A stretch of DNA of 48,320 bases from Prasinococcaceae sp. CCMP 1430 (Eukaryota; Prasinodermophyta; Palmophyllophyceae; Prasinococcales; Prasinococcaceae), in contig RQSC01000523.1 of assembly GCA_013416795.1 (NCBI GenBank), forward strand, positions 267,435-315,754, written 5' to 3'. The notes beneath the pieces are model-generated. The model saw nothing but the letters and a program-made list of their open reading frames with translations, was not told the DNA's origin and made no database searches. Shown piece after piece: positions 29,136 through 39,502 of the stretch (positions within the stretch are counted from its first letter, which is position 1; each line of letters opens with the position of its first letter). The translations under genes and the position numbers were made by a program.

Positions 29136-30829
29136 GAATCCACGTGTCGGCGGGCGGCGCGGCGGCTGCCGGCGACGACGCCACAGAGCGCGGCGGCGGC
29201 GCGGCCACAGGACCCACGCACAACCCACCCACGTCCACCCACCGCAACCGCAACCGCGACCGCCGGCCCCCGCACGCCACTCCCAGCCCCCCGGCCGAGG
29301 GCCAGCAACCTCGCACCAGCGTTCGACGGGCTCGCGGCCCAGCCGAGGGAGGGCGGGAAGGAGGGGAGGGGGGGGACCGCGAGCGCGAGCGCGCTGCCGC
29401 GGCGCCGACCGGCGGCAACCGCAAGGTGTCCGGCCTCGACATCGACGAGACTGATTTCACGACGAGCAAGGGCGTTAAGGTGGTGAAGTCCTTCGAAGAG
29501 ATGGGCCTGCGCGACGAGCTGCTGCGCGGCGCGTACGCGTACGGCTTCTCTGCACCCTCGGCGATCCAGCAGCGCGCGCTGCCACCCCTGCTGGCAGGGC
29601 GCGACGTGATCGCGCAGGCCCAGTCAGGCACGGGGAAGAGCTCGATGATCGCGCTGGCGGGCTGCCAAGTGTCAGACGTGTCCAGCCGCGACCCGCAGGT
29701 GCTCGTGGTGTCGCCCACGCGCGAGCTCGCGCTGCAGACGCAGGCGGTCGCCCAGGCGCTCGGCCAATTCGACTCGGTGAAGGCGCACGCGTGCGTCGGC
29801 GGCAAGAGCGTCGGCGAGGACCTGCGCGTGCTCGAGTCGGGGTGTCATGTGGTGTCGGGGACGCCCGGACGCGTGTACGACATGATCAAGCGCGGCGCCC
29901 TGCGCGCCAAGTCGCTCAAGCTGCTCATCATCGACGAGGCCGACGAAATGTTGGGCAGAGGATTCCAAGATCAGATCTACGACATCTACCGCTACCTGCC
30001 ACCCGACGTGCAGGTGGTGCTGGTGAGCGCGACCATGCCGCGCGATGTGCTCGACATGACGACCCGCTTCATGACCGACCCGATGCGCATCCTCGTCAAG
30101 CGCGACGAGCTCACGCTCGACGGAATCAAGCAGTTCTTCGTGGCCGTCGAACGCGAGGAGTGGAAGTTCGACACCCTGTGCGACTTGTATGACACGCTGA
30201 CCATCACGCAGGCGGTCATCTTCTGCAACTCGCGCAAGAAGATAGACTGGCTCGCGAGCCGCATGCGCGAGGCCCACTTCACCGTCTCCGCGCTGCACGG
30301 CGAGATGCCACAGCGCGAGCGCGACGATGTCATGGGCGAGTTCCGCTCGGGCGCCACGCGCGTGCTTCTCTCGTCGGACATCATGGCGCGAGGCATCGAC
30401 GTGCAGCAGGTCAGCCTGGTGATCAACTACGATCTGCCCAACTCGAGGGAGAACTACATTCACCGCATCGGTGAGTCACTGCGCGATTCCGCGCCCGCGC
30501 GCGTGCAAGCCGCCCTCCGTGATGTTCAACTTGGGGTAACGCCCAGAATATACGCTATACCGAGGCAAAACAGCCGTGCGGAGAGCTTTACAGTGCTGAG
30601 AGGAACGCGAGGCGGGCCTCATCCACTTTGCGAGCAATCGCGGCGTCGCTAACGCCGCGCGGCGCGTTCCCCCTTGCTGCGCACGCGCTGCGCAGGGCGC
30701 TCCGGCCGCTTCGGCCGCAAGGGCGTGGCCATCAACTTCGCCACCGACGAGGACATGAAAGCACTCAGGGAGCTAGAGAGCTTCTACAGCACGCAGATCG
30801 ACGAGATGCCCGCATCCCTGCAGCTATGA
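29069..30829 (+). CDS. EIF4A3: eIF4A-III DEAD-box RNA helicase (exon junction complex)
   Basis: Two exons, 29069-30470 and 30696-30829, joined in phase 1 (CATCG/GTGAGT ... GCGCAG/GG) to rebuild [22 protein letters not shown]-box motifs in order: Q motif [19 protein letters not shown], Walker [33 protein letters not shown] and HRIGRSGR. The stretch [20 protein letters not shown] with [20 protein letters not shown] is nearly identical to eIF4A-III, and the end [13 protein letters not shown] fits. It is the RNA clamp of the exon junction complex. The start is doubtful: in-frame ATGs at 29024 and 29069 lie in the AT-rich island, whereas homology begins near 29430 after a Gly/Arg-rich stretch. Confidence 0.93.
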
Positions 30830-30897
30830 CTGCGCGCGCGCGGGGAGAGCGATGGTGCGATTCGAACGCGTGCCCCGAATTTAATAATTTTAGACAC

Positions 30898-33800
30898 TCA
30901 CTCGCTGGGCTTGTACTCCGCGCCGTCATCGAGGGGCTCCTCGATGACCTCATACGAGGCCGCTACGGTGCCGTCGCCTGCTTCGCCGCCGCCGTCGTCG
31001 TCAGAGCCTCCGCCAGCGCCGCCGGCGCCCTCGCCGTGCGCTTCGTGCCAGCCCTCGGGCAACTTGCCGCCCCAACCGCGCTTGGGTACCTCACCGCGCA
31101 GCTCGGGGTGGTCGATGGAGTCGTACACCTTGTTGCCGAGCACCCAGTCTTCGGAGATCTCCTCCTCGGTGAAGCGCGCGTAAGTTTCGGGCTTGAGGTC
31201 GTGGTTGCCAGGCTCGATTTCGATGGTCGCGGGGCTGTGGAAGCCCGGGTACCGCGCCTTGTCCATCTTGTTGTACAGGCGCTGCATCTTCATGCCGATC
31301 TCCTCGAGGCGCTGGTTAAGCTCGCGCTCATCCATGCCCAGGCTCTCCACCGAGTCGAATGCACCGTCGCCCACACCCGAGCTGTCGCCGGAGGTGATCT
31401 CCTCGTCCGCGCTCGCGTCGCCCTTGCCCTTGCCCTTGCCCTTCTTGCCGCCGGCCGGCCTTGCGTCGTCGTCAGCCCCGTCGCCCTTGTCGGAGGCTGA
31501 GGGCATGAGCTTCCGCACGTAGTCCTCCTCGGTCTCCTCCTCGTACTCGGTCTCCTCTTCCTGGTTCTCCCTGACCTTCATGTACATGTGCTCGCGCTCC
31601 GAGTAGTAGTCCTGGTTGTTGTAGCGCGTGGGCGTGAGCTGGCCGTAGTCGCGCTGCTCGGAGCGCTCGTCCGACCACTCGTTGTCCTTGAACTCGGGGT
31701 TCTTTTTCTCGTCGAGGTAGTCCTGGTCGAGCGTTCCCCCCAGCACGTCACCGTCGTTCACCATGCGGTGCCACACCTCGTCGGGGATGCGCTGTGTGCG
31801 CACGAGCTTCCCCTTCGCCTTGAACTGATCGACCAGATCGGACACCTCCTTGTTCATCTTGGCGACAGTCCCCGCCCAGTTGGGATCGTGCACGACCCGC
31901 CGCGCCTCCTCGGTGCTCATCTGGCGATCGTGCTCGTTCAGCACCTCGAACTCTTTTCTGTATGCGGGCGACGACTTGTCCATGCGGCCGCCCTCGCGCA
32001 GCACGGTGCCCAGCGGCTCCTGCTGCGCCGGGTCGCCGCGCATCTCCGAGTGGAAGATGAGCGGCGGGCTGTCCAGCGTGTCGGCGAGTGGAAGCGCAGG
32101 GTCCAGCAACTCGATCTCAATGGGGAAGCGGAAGCGCCACACGTCCTCGCGGATGGCCGTCACGCGCACCCGGACCCTGTCGTGCGGCGACAGCATCACG
32201 CTCGGGCTGACCTGGGGGCCGGTCATGTACATCCGATCACGGAGCTTGGTGCTGAAGCGCTCCTGGAACTCGAAGCCCGGGTCAACGAACTCAATGGCGC
32301 GCCAGTCGTCCTGCGAGACGTATTGCCAGCCGAAGTACTCGGCCCCGATGTCGATGTAGAGGCCTGAGTACAGGTCCTTGCACACGACCTGCCCGATGAT
32401 CTCGGTGCCAACCTTGAGCTCGGAGAGGGGGATGCGCTCCTTGCCATTGAAATCCGAGCCGTTGAGCGGGCTGTCGAGCACGCACGGGGCCTCGTAGTCA
32501 GGCATGGCCGGGAGCTCCTCCGCCCAGTTCACCTCCTCGTTGGGCAGGCCGAGGCGCATGTAGTCGTTCGTTTCTCCCAGCGGATCGAAGATGTTCACCT
32601 TGTCCCACAGCAGCGACGCGAAGCGCGCGTGGCACTCGTGCGCCGAGTAGTAGTAGTTCTTTCCGGTGTCAGGGTCCGGGTCCCACTTGTCCCATCCGCG
32701 CGAGTACTTGGCGAAGACCTCGTCGGTGACGAGCTTCGAGCACCGCCGCCAGAACAGCGGTCCGGGGTCGTGCTTGAACGCCGCAAACTCCCCGCCGATC
32801 GACTCGACGAGGCCCATCACCACCTGGTCGAGCTCGTCGTCCCAGGGCGGCATCATGTCCATGTACTCGAGCATGCCCAGCTTGGACTCGGTTTGGATGC
32901 CCGACGCCACCAGCTTCTCCTCCTCGACGATGTGAGCGGCCTCGCCCGCATCCATGCCCTCATCCTCAATGAGCACGCGCAGCCTCTCCTCGTATGCCGC
33001 CTCCTGCTCCTCGTCCAGCTCGGGGACTACCACCACGCGCCCGCGCCGATTAGCGCTGGTCTTGCCCTTGTCCTGGGCGGCGTACTGCTGCGCCTGCGCC
33101 TCGAGCTCGAAGTTCTCGAGCGGGGCGAGGTACTGGTCGAGCACGTTGTATCCCACTTCCTCGTCAAAGGGGTTGAAGAGCGCCCTGCGGACAAGCGCCT
33201 CGTCGAGCAGGAAGGGCTCGTCGGTGAAGTCGTCCAAGATGCTCTGTGCCGCCTCGCGCGCGATGCCCTCGCCGACGGGCGAGCGAAGGTACTCCACCTG
33301 GCAGCGCTGCCACATCTGCGCCTCGCCCGCCAGTGCCATGTACTCGAGCGTGGGCGGCACGGCGAACTCCTCCGCGTCCTCGCACCCGCCGAAGGACGGG
33401 AGCACCTCCTCAACCTCCTGCCGCTGGGCCTTTTTGAAGTGCGATTGCGCCTCTTCGATCGCAGCATCCGTCAGGGGCGCCACGTCGCCCTGGCCGACCA
33501 CCTCGCCCGGCGCGGGCGTGGGCGCCTGCTGCGAAGCGTCGTACGGCCGTCCGTCCTCCGCCACGCCTTGGGTTGCGCTGCCGTCACCGTCGGCGCTCTC
33601 GACGTTCTGCCCGACGAGCTCCAACAGGGCCTGGCGCAGCGCTTCCTCTGCGTCGGCGTCGTCCGCCACGGCGGAGAGTAGCTCGCCCACCATGGGCGCC
33701 GCTGCGCCGCGCTCATCCTCCGCGAGCCCATCCATGCCCGCGCCGCGCGTGCTCTCAGGCGCGAGCCCCTTGAAGGACTTGAGGACGCCGCTGAGCGCGG

Positions 33801-34695
33801 CCGCCGCGCGCGCCTCGGCGTCGGTCACCTGCCGGCCGCCAACGCGCTCGGTCGTTGGCATGTCGATGTGCATCTTGGCGTCCTCCCGCGCGAGCACCTC
33901 GTCGGACGTGGGGCCCCGAAGCGCGCGCATCTTCGCCTTGAACCCCTCGGAGACGGAGTCGTCGGGCTTGGGCGTGCCGTCTTCGAAGTACTCGTCCGCC
34001 AGGACGGCATCGTCCATGACCAAGTTGCCCTTCTCGTCCCAGCGCGCGCTCTCGCGCTGGGCGTCCGTGAGCGACTCCCAGCGCGCGTCCGCGTAGCGCT
34101 TGCGCACGTCGAGCAGGCGCCTCTTCAGCGCTTCGCGGCGCTCTCGCGCGGCAACCTTGGCCTCGCTGTCGCCGCCGCCATCGGCGTCCACCAGCCAGTC
34201 GTCATCCTCGTCGGCGTAGGCCTTGAACTGGTCCCAGCGCTCGTCGTCGAGAGCCGGGGCGCCGTGGTTCCACTCCATGCGCTCGAGCCGCTGGTACCTG
34301 CCGAGCTCCTGGGGGTTGGTGATGGGCGGCTCGAGCCCCAGCTTGGCGCGCTTCGCCCTCTTGCTGGACCCACCCTGGCCATCCACGCCCGCGCCGCTCG
34401 GCTTGTCCGCCACCCCGCACCGCACCGCCGCGCGCCGCGGGGGCGCGCGCGCCGCAGCGACGCGAGGGTCGGCCGGCGGCCGCCGCCAACGGCGGAAAGG
34501 GGAAGGAGCCGCGCGGCGCGAAGGCGAGCGAGCGACCGACCGAGCGAGGGCACCCGCCCGCGCCCCCGCGCTCGAGCGCGCTGTAGCACACGCGCACGCA
34601 CACGCGCACACACACGCACGCACACGCACACGCACGCGCACACGCGCGCGCGCGCACACACAGCGCGGCGCCCAGCCGCCTTTTCTCGCCGCCAT
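30898..34695 (-). CDS. Large S1-domain protein resembling plastid pTAC10/PAP3
   Basis: 1,265 residues in one exon, start ATG 34693-34695. An S1/OB domain lies at ~residues 760-865: VGTEIIGQVVCKDLYSGLYI, DIGAEYFGWQYVSQDDW, VRVRVTAIREDVWRFRFPIE, then PPLIFHSEM. The DIGAEYxGW and RFRFPIE...PxIFH strings recall pTAC10/PAP3, a subunit associated with plastid-encoded RNA polymerase; the flanking FDPLGETNDYMRLGLP fits too. The N-terminus is Arg/Val/Ala/Cys-rich like a plastid leader and is written by a CA/CG microsatellite. Long acidic regions and a Lys/Gly run (KKGKGKGKGDAS) flank the S1. It is about twice the length of plant pTAC10. Role in plastid transcription is inference. Confidence 0.6.
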   Translation of the reverse strand: MAARKGGWAPRCVCARARVRVRVRVRACVCACACACATARSSAGARAGALARSVARSPSRRAAPSPFRRWRRPPADPRVAAARAPPRRAAVRCGVADKPSGAGVDGQGGSSKRAKRAKLGLEPPITNPQELGRYQRLERMEWNHGAPALDDERWDQFKAYADEDDDWLVDADGGGDSEAKVAARERREALKRRLLDVRKRYADARWESLTDAQRESARWDEKGNLVMDDAVLADEYFEDGTPKPDDSVSEGFKAKMRALRGPTSDEVLAREDAKMHIDMPTTERVGGRQVTDAEARAAAALSGVLKSFKGLAPESTRGAGMDGLAEDERGAAAPMVGELLSAVADDADAEEALRQALLELVGQNVESADGDGSATQGVAEDGRPYDASQQAPTPAPGEVVGQGDVAPLTDAAIEEAQSHFKKAQRQEVEEVLPSFGGCEDAEEFAVPPTLEYMALAGEAQMWQRCQVEYLRSPVGEGIAREAAQSILDDFTDEPFLLDEALVRRALFNPFDEEVGYNVLDQYLAPLENFELEAQAQQYAAQDKGKTSANRRGRVVVVPELDEEQEAAYEERLRVLIEDEGMDAGEAAHIVEEEKLVASGIQTESKLGMLEYMDMMPPWDDELDQVVMGLVESIGGEFAAFKHDPGPLFWRRCSKLVTDEVFAKYSRGWDKWDPDPDTGKNYYYSAHECHARFASLLWDKVNIFDPLGETNDYMRLGLPNEEVNWAEELPAMPDYEAPCVLDSPLNGSDFNGKERIPLSELKVGTEIIGQVVCKDLYSGLYIDIGAEYFGWQYVSQDDWRAIEFVDPGFEFQERFSTKLRDRMYMTGPQVSPSVMLSPHDRVRVRVTAIREDVWRFRFPIEIELLDPALPLADTLDSPPLIFHSEMRGDPAQQEPLGTVLREGGRMDKSSPAYRKEFEVLNEHDRQMSTEEARRVVHDPNWAGTVAKMNKEVSDLVDQFKAKGKLVRTQRIPDEVWHRMVNDGDVLGGTLDQDYLDEKKNPEFKDNEWSDERSEQRDYGQLTPTRYNNQDYYSEREHMYMKVRENQEEETEYEEETEEDYVRKLMPSASDKGDGADDDARPAGGKKGKGKGKGDASADEEITSGDSSGVGDGAFDSVESLGMDERELNQRLEEIGMKMQRLYNKMDKARYPGFHSPATIEIEPGNHDLKPETYARFTEEEISEDWVLGNKVYDSIDHPELRGEVPKRGWGGKLPEGWHEAHGEGAGGAGGGSDDDGGGEAGDGTVAASYEVIEEPLDDGAEYKPSE
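34579..34668. repeat. CA/CG alternating purine-pyrimidine tract
   Basis: About 90 nt of CACACG/CGCGCA alternation, lying inside the leader codons of the S1 protein (read on the minus strand as RVRVRVRVRACVCACACACA). Z-DNA prone. Confidence 0.85.
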
Positions 34696-34724
34696 CAAAC
34701 CGCACCCGCCCGCCCCACCGATCC

Positions 34725-34738
34725 AAACCCTAAACCCC
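34725..34738. promoter_or_regulatory. Telobox upstream of the S1 protein gene
   Basis: AAACCCTAAACCCC, 30 nt upstream of the ATG at 34695. It is one and a half plant telomere repeats and matches the telobox found in plant promoters. Confidence 0.5.
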
Positions 34739-35664
34739 AAATCCCCAACCTCAACCCTCCGATCGCCCCGGACGTGGTGTGACCTGCGAGGGGGGCGGCG
34801 CGCCGTGTCCCAAAGCCCTTCCGTCGCAGGCCCCCATCGAAATCCCATTCCGCGCGTTCCAACGCGATTCGACGCTTCACCAAATCACCATCAACCGTCG
34901 TTTCTAAATGCGAAAGATCACGCGAATGAAATGCCACCCCTTTGAAAGTATTCATGCCGTTTGGAAAAGGCGGGGATGGCGGCGCGAACGCGCGAAATCG
35001 CGGCGAACCCCCTTTTCCGCCACGCGGGCGCCGCGGGCGCGCGCGCGCGCTTTTCCGGCGGCCGGCCGGGGGCGTCGGCGGGACCGCCTACCTGCTGCGC
35101 AGAGGTCCCCGAAAGCATCGCCAGGCGGATGTACGACCAGATACAAATCGTTCCAGCGCGGCGCAGCTTGGCCGGGTCGCCCAGTTCTGACCGCGCCACT
35201 CATAGAGACTTTCCTCGGCGTAAGTGCCCGTGCAGAGGTCCCCGAAAGCATCGCCAGGCGGATGTACGACCGCCTACAAATCGTTCCAGCGCGGCGCAGC
35301 TTGGCCGGGGCGCCCGGTTTTGACCGCGCCACTCATAGAGACTTACAGTACTTACCGCACCCCCGCCGGTGCAGCGACGAGGCTTACAGTACTACAGTAA
35401 CGGTTAGGGTTTAGGGTATTAAAAAGAGGGTTCGTGCGGGCGCCAGATATTTAGCGGCGCAGGATGCAGCACGGGGTGTGCCACAGCGTGGGCGGTGGGT
35501 GGTGAGGACGACCTCGTGCTCGTCGAAAACCACATGGCGTTCGTCTTCCACGCCAGGGGTGCTGGCGGAAGCTTCCAGTGCGCGCCGGTGCGCGTGGCGC
35601 CGGGGGGGAAGAGGGCGGCAAGCTCCCGCGGCGAGCGCTCGGGCCGCCGCGCGCCGTGCGTGGG
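34739..35664. other. Divergent region between S1 protein and channel genes
   Basis: Holds the 113-bp tandem repeat, a second telomere-like element (TTAGGGTTTAGGGT at 35404-35417) and short repeats CTTACAGTACT at ~35342-35396. Several GT/AG signals suggest 5' UTR exons of the channel gene. Confidence 0.4.
35099..35344. repeat. Tandem duplication of a 113-bp unit
   Basis: Copies at 35099-35211 and 35232-35344, offset 133, about six mismatches by eye, both beginning GCAGAGGTCCCCGAAAGCAT and ending CTCATAGAGACTT. The first copy is followed by GTAAGT (35220-35225), and each copy is preceded by an AG. Confidence 0.9.
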
Positions 35665-38185
35665 ATGCGAGATGTGGGTCATGGTGGAGGAGAGCAAGAT
35701 GAGGCGCCACCGGCCGCGCCTTCCCCTGCGCGCGCCCCGCGTGCTCGCGTGGCCGCCGCGTTGGCGGTCGCGGCAATCGGAGCGACAGCAGCAGGCGTGG
35801 CGCTCGCCGCCGCGCCGCCGGCTGCCGCGACCGCCAGCGCCACGACCGCGCGCGCGCTGAAGGGCAGCGCGCACGCAGATGCGGTCGCGCCGCCGTCGGC
35901 GGCTGCTGCCACGCAGGGCAAGGGCACGGAGGGCGGAAGGCGAAATGAGGTGGCCGTTCGCGACAGCCTCCCTGACCGCGCGATGTATCTGTGTCAGCGC
36001 GTGCTCATGCTGCCGCTCGGGGGCAAGCTCTTCTGGCTGCTCATGGCGTCTTCGCTGCTTGTGTTGGTCGGCGCAGGCGCGTACTGGGCGGCGATGCAAC
36101 CTGCCGATCGGTCCTTCGGCGATGCGGCATGGGCTGCGTACGCGATGGTGTGGAACGCACCTGGCAGTAGCTCGATGCCCGGCGACAGCCCGGGTCTCGC
36201 GGCCAGCGTGGTGGCCAACGTCATCTTCGGCGTCGGCTTGTTCACCTTCGCAGTGCTGCTTGGCATAGTGTGTGATGAAGTGGCAGACAAGGTTGCAGAG
36301 GTGCGCGAGGGAAAATTTCGCGTTATAGAGAGCGGGCATACGGTGGTGGTGAACTTCAATGAGGCAGTTGGGCCTGCGCTGCAGCAGATGGACTTCACTG
36401 AGAAGGAGGATCCCAACGCCTTCGGCTTTAAGAAGGTGATCATTCTGGCGGACAAAGACAAGTCTGAGATGGACAACATCGTCGCAGACCTCGACCTGGA
36501 ACACATCCAGGTGCTCACGCGGCGTGGCAGCCCCGCGTCGCAGGCGGACCTGTACTCGTGCTCGGTGGAGCGCGCAAGAAACATCATCCTCTTTCACCAG
36601 CACGGTATGAGCTCGATCGACGAGCCCATGGTGAAGCTTCAGCTGGAGGCAGACAAAGCCGCCACGCTCCTGCAACTGCGGCAGCTTCGCGCACGTGCTG
36701 GGCATCCACTGGATGATGGCGCGGATTCGCCGACCATCGTCGTGCAGTCGATAGAGGCCGAGCCCGCCGAGGGCCACAACAAGATGTGCGCTCTCACCGA
36801 GGCGCCTTTCAGCGCGGTAGCGGGGCGGCGTACTGTGGCGCAGATTTTAGCCGAGGCTTCGCTCGAGGATTCAGTAGCCTGCGTGTACGACGAGCTACTG
36901 AACTCCGGGGAGGGCAGCAACTCGATTCTCGTGGTGGACGCGCCCGCGCGCCTTGTCGGTGGGTCGCTCGCGCAGGCCCAGGCAGAAATGCCGCATGCAA
37001 TTATCTTGGGGTTGATGCGCACCGAGGAGGAGGTAACGCTTGCACCGCACCCGGGAGCGACGACTATTGCACCGGGCAACAAGCTTGCGGTGATCGCGCA
37101 ATCCAAGCGCGCTGCCGTCTCGCAAGGCGCGCCGCGGCCGACTGCGCCTGCGGAGCCGCCGCGTGTGCGCAGCCGTGGACGCTCACCCGCACGCCCCGCG
37201 GATAGGCCGCAGCGGGTCCTGATATGTGGGTGGGACGCCCTCATGAGTGTGACCGTCGAGGACATGCGCGTGCGCGCCCCTGCAGGGAGCGAGATCACGC
37301 TCATCACGGATGAGAAACCTGCGGGCTTCAGCACCGGCACTCGCAACCGCATCACAACCAAGTTCGCGGGTGGAATGCCACATGCATTCGAAGACATTTC
37401 GCGCGCCCTCGACCGCGGCGTCGATACAATTGTGTTGTTGCCAGACATGGTGGCGTCGTCCGACGACATGGAGGACTCTCTCTATCTTGCGACCATGCTC
37501 TGCATCAAGCGCTACTACAAGTCGAATCCGCAAAGGCCTCTGCCGCGCGTCATCGGCGTGGCGAACAACGAAAACATCAAAGAAATCTCTCAGGTACGTA
37601 AGCGCCAGCGGTCAGCGCGCCTCTCGGCCCGTACAAAGCAGCGCTGACTGGACTGGACTGGCCGGCGCCGCGTGCCTCAACACCTGCTCCAAATAGGAGC
37701 TCTACGAAGAAATGGGTGGCACGCGTACGGAGATGCTCGTACCTAGCGTTGCTGTAGGCAACTTGATCGCACAGGTACGTGCGCCGAGCGCACACCACGC
37801 TTAGCGCAGCAGTACCTTCAGTGCACTGACCAGTTGCGCACACGCGCCGCCGCCTGGACACGCGCCGAATGTCTGCGACGCACAGACTGCCCGCACGGGC
37901 CTACTCGACGAAGTATATGAGGCCTTCATGGAGCTCTCCGCGTCCACGGGCGCGCCAGCACTGCAGAGCTGGCCGGTGACGCGCCTGATCTCGGAGGAGC
38001 AGCTCCAAAAGGGCGGTCCGAGCTTTTGGGAGCTGATGGACGCTGCGGAGAGCGAGGGCCTCATCGCCGTGGGATACGTGCGCGACGGTGAGAATGCCGT
38101 GCACACCAATCCCATCGACAAGGCGAAGGAGCTGGCCCTCGGCGCCGCGGACTCGGTCGTCGTGCTCTCGTGCAGCCAGCGCTAG
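35665..38185 (+). CDS. CASTOR/POLLUX-like ion channel with RCK domains
   Basis: Three exons, 35665-37593, 37697-37774 and 37886-38185, all phase 0 (CAG/GTACGT, AATAG, CAG/GTACGT, GCACAG), 768 residues. The first ATG in frame is 35665. After a hydrophobic leader there are two further membrane segments (LFWLLMASSLLVLVGAGAYW and VVANVIFGVGLFTFAVLLGI) around a putative pore loop, AYAMVWNAPG. The cytosolic part has two Rossmann-like RCK units: HTVVVNFNEAVGPALQQM with VIILADKDKSEMD, and RVLICGWDALMSVTVEDM. The order and DEVADKVAEVREGK after the last helix resemble CASTOR/POLLUX, nuclear-envelope or plastid-envelope cation channels. The plant ADAGN filter is not preserved. Substrate ion is unknown. 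Confidence 0.8.
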
Positions 38186-38486
38186 CTCTAGCGCGCTTGC
38201 CCACACCAACAGATTGTATTACCGAGTCTCAGCGCACTGCAGCGCTGCAGCTGTCACCGCTGTCCTTGTCGCCAGAGTTGCCGCTCCCATCAATGGGACC
38301 CAGTATTGGCTCATCACCCGTGAGGAGTTTGTGCATCGCCGCAGCGTCCCTGCGTGCACCGCGGCGCGGGCGGCGCCATCACCATGGTAGCGCAGATGTC
38401 AGCGACGACTTCGCGCTATGGCATGCAGACATTGGCGCACAGCGACCACATGCACGCGCGTGCCCACCCCTGCTCCCGCGCGCGAC
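38186..38486. other. Convergent 3' region
   Basis: 301 nt between the channel stop and the stop of the TMEM186-like gene. No feature seen. Confidence 0.4.
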
Positions 38487-39080
38487 CTACCATGTCTTTC
38501 TCATCCCTGGCGCGAGCATAAACTCGCGTTCTGTGCCGTCCTCGTCCTCATCGACGCGAATGCGCACGAGGCCGCCACGAGCCAGTGCGTCGCGCAGCTG
38601 CTCCTTGCTAGCTCCTGCGAAGGGCGGTCGCACGTGCTCGCTCAGCGCGCAAACCTCCTGACGCGAGCCCCAAAAGTCGAGAACCGAGAAGCGCATGACG
38701 GGCGCGTGCTTGTGCTGCGACACCTCGCCTGCGTAACGCCTCTGGAAGTAGAGCAGGCAGGCCGTGGCCGCGCCGCTGCCGCCGACGATGCCCACGCACG
38801 CGCCGAGCTCCGCAGCGCTCAACGAGCCGCCGTAGCACACGAGGGGCGCCAGCGCACCCACGCCGGCAAGCTGCAAGACCTTGGTGCGCACGAGTGCTCG
38901 CGCGAGGCGCATCCCAACCGGTCTGTAGATGACCTTCCACTGCGAGCGGTCGGTGCGCGGGTCGGGCTCGGCGCCTGCTTCGCCACTGCCGTCGTCGGCT
39001 GCCGCGCTGCCGCGCGCGGTGCGGCGCGCCGCCGCGGGGAACGGAACGACGCATTCAATCGAGTGTGCGGAAAAGGACAT
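38487..39080 (-). CDS. TMEM186-like mitochondrial membrane protein
   Basis: 197 residues from ATG 39078-39080. The opening (MSFSAHSIECVVPFPAAARR) is Arg/Ala/Ser-rich as in a mitochondrial presequence. The core WKVIYRPVGMRLARALVRTK, then LQLAGVGALAPLV, a second helix (ELGACVGIVGGSGAATACLL), YFQRRYAGEV and VLDFWGSRQEV match the TMEM186 pattern (W..IYR.PGIR, LK.LQ, two helices, LR..V, FWG.R). TMEM186 helps assemble complex I in animals. TMEM70/TMEM223 relatives are an alternative, since these two-helix families are similar. Confidence 0.6.
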   Translation of the reverse strand: MSFSAHSIECVVPFPAAARRTARGSAAADDGSGEAGAEPDPRTDRSQWKVIYRPVGMRLARALVRTKVLQLAGVGALAPLVCYGGSLSAAELGACVGIVGGSGAATACLLYFQRRYAGEVSQHKHAPVMRFSVLDFWGSRQEVCALSEHVRPPFAGASKEQLRDALARGGLVRIRVDEDEDGTEREFMLAPGMRKTW

Positions 39081-39502
39081 GAATTTTTGGACATGCGGGC
39101 GGTCCACGGGGCCGGGGGGGGTGCATGGATGGCGCCCGCTCGCGCCCTCTCGTGCTGCATCCGCCGAGATGATCTGTGAGGCGCGCCGCGGACGACTGGC
39201 GGTGCGCGATCGGGGAACGCGAGCGAGGGCCGCCTGCAGAGGGGGGAGGGGGGGGGGAAGGTGCCTGGAAGAGCAGGGAGATGAGGGTGGACGGATGAGG
39301 GCAGGGACCGCAGAGAGGCGCGGAGATCCCTCAGAGCCTCCACGGGACGAGACGTGGTGGGGGAGAGGGGCACAAGGCTGGAGGTGCGCAGGGTGCGGAC
39401 ACAGCGCCGCGGCCGAGCGGCGCACCGAGCGGCGCACCGGCGGGCAGGCGTGGACCCCCGCGCTCTGCGGACGGGCGCGGCGCCGACGGGGGCGCACGCG
39501 CC
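39081..39502. other. Divergent promoter, TMEM186-like and phospholipase genes
   Basis: 422 nt. G-rich tracts at 39239-39260, no TATA box or repeat recognised. Confidence 0.4.

Noticed and set aside
30850-30876. tRNA-like T-arm (GTTCGAATC on the minus strand)
   Set aside because: Only three of five T-stem pairs form, and no acceptor stem, D-arm or anticodon arm fits around it.
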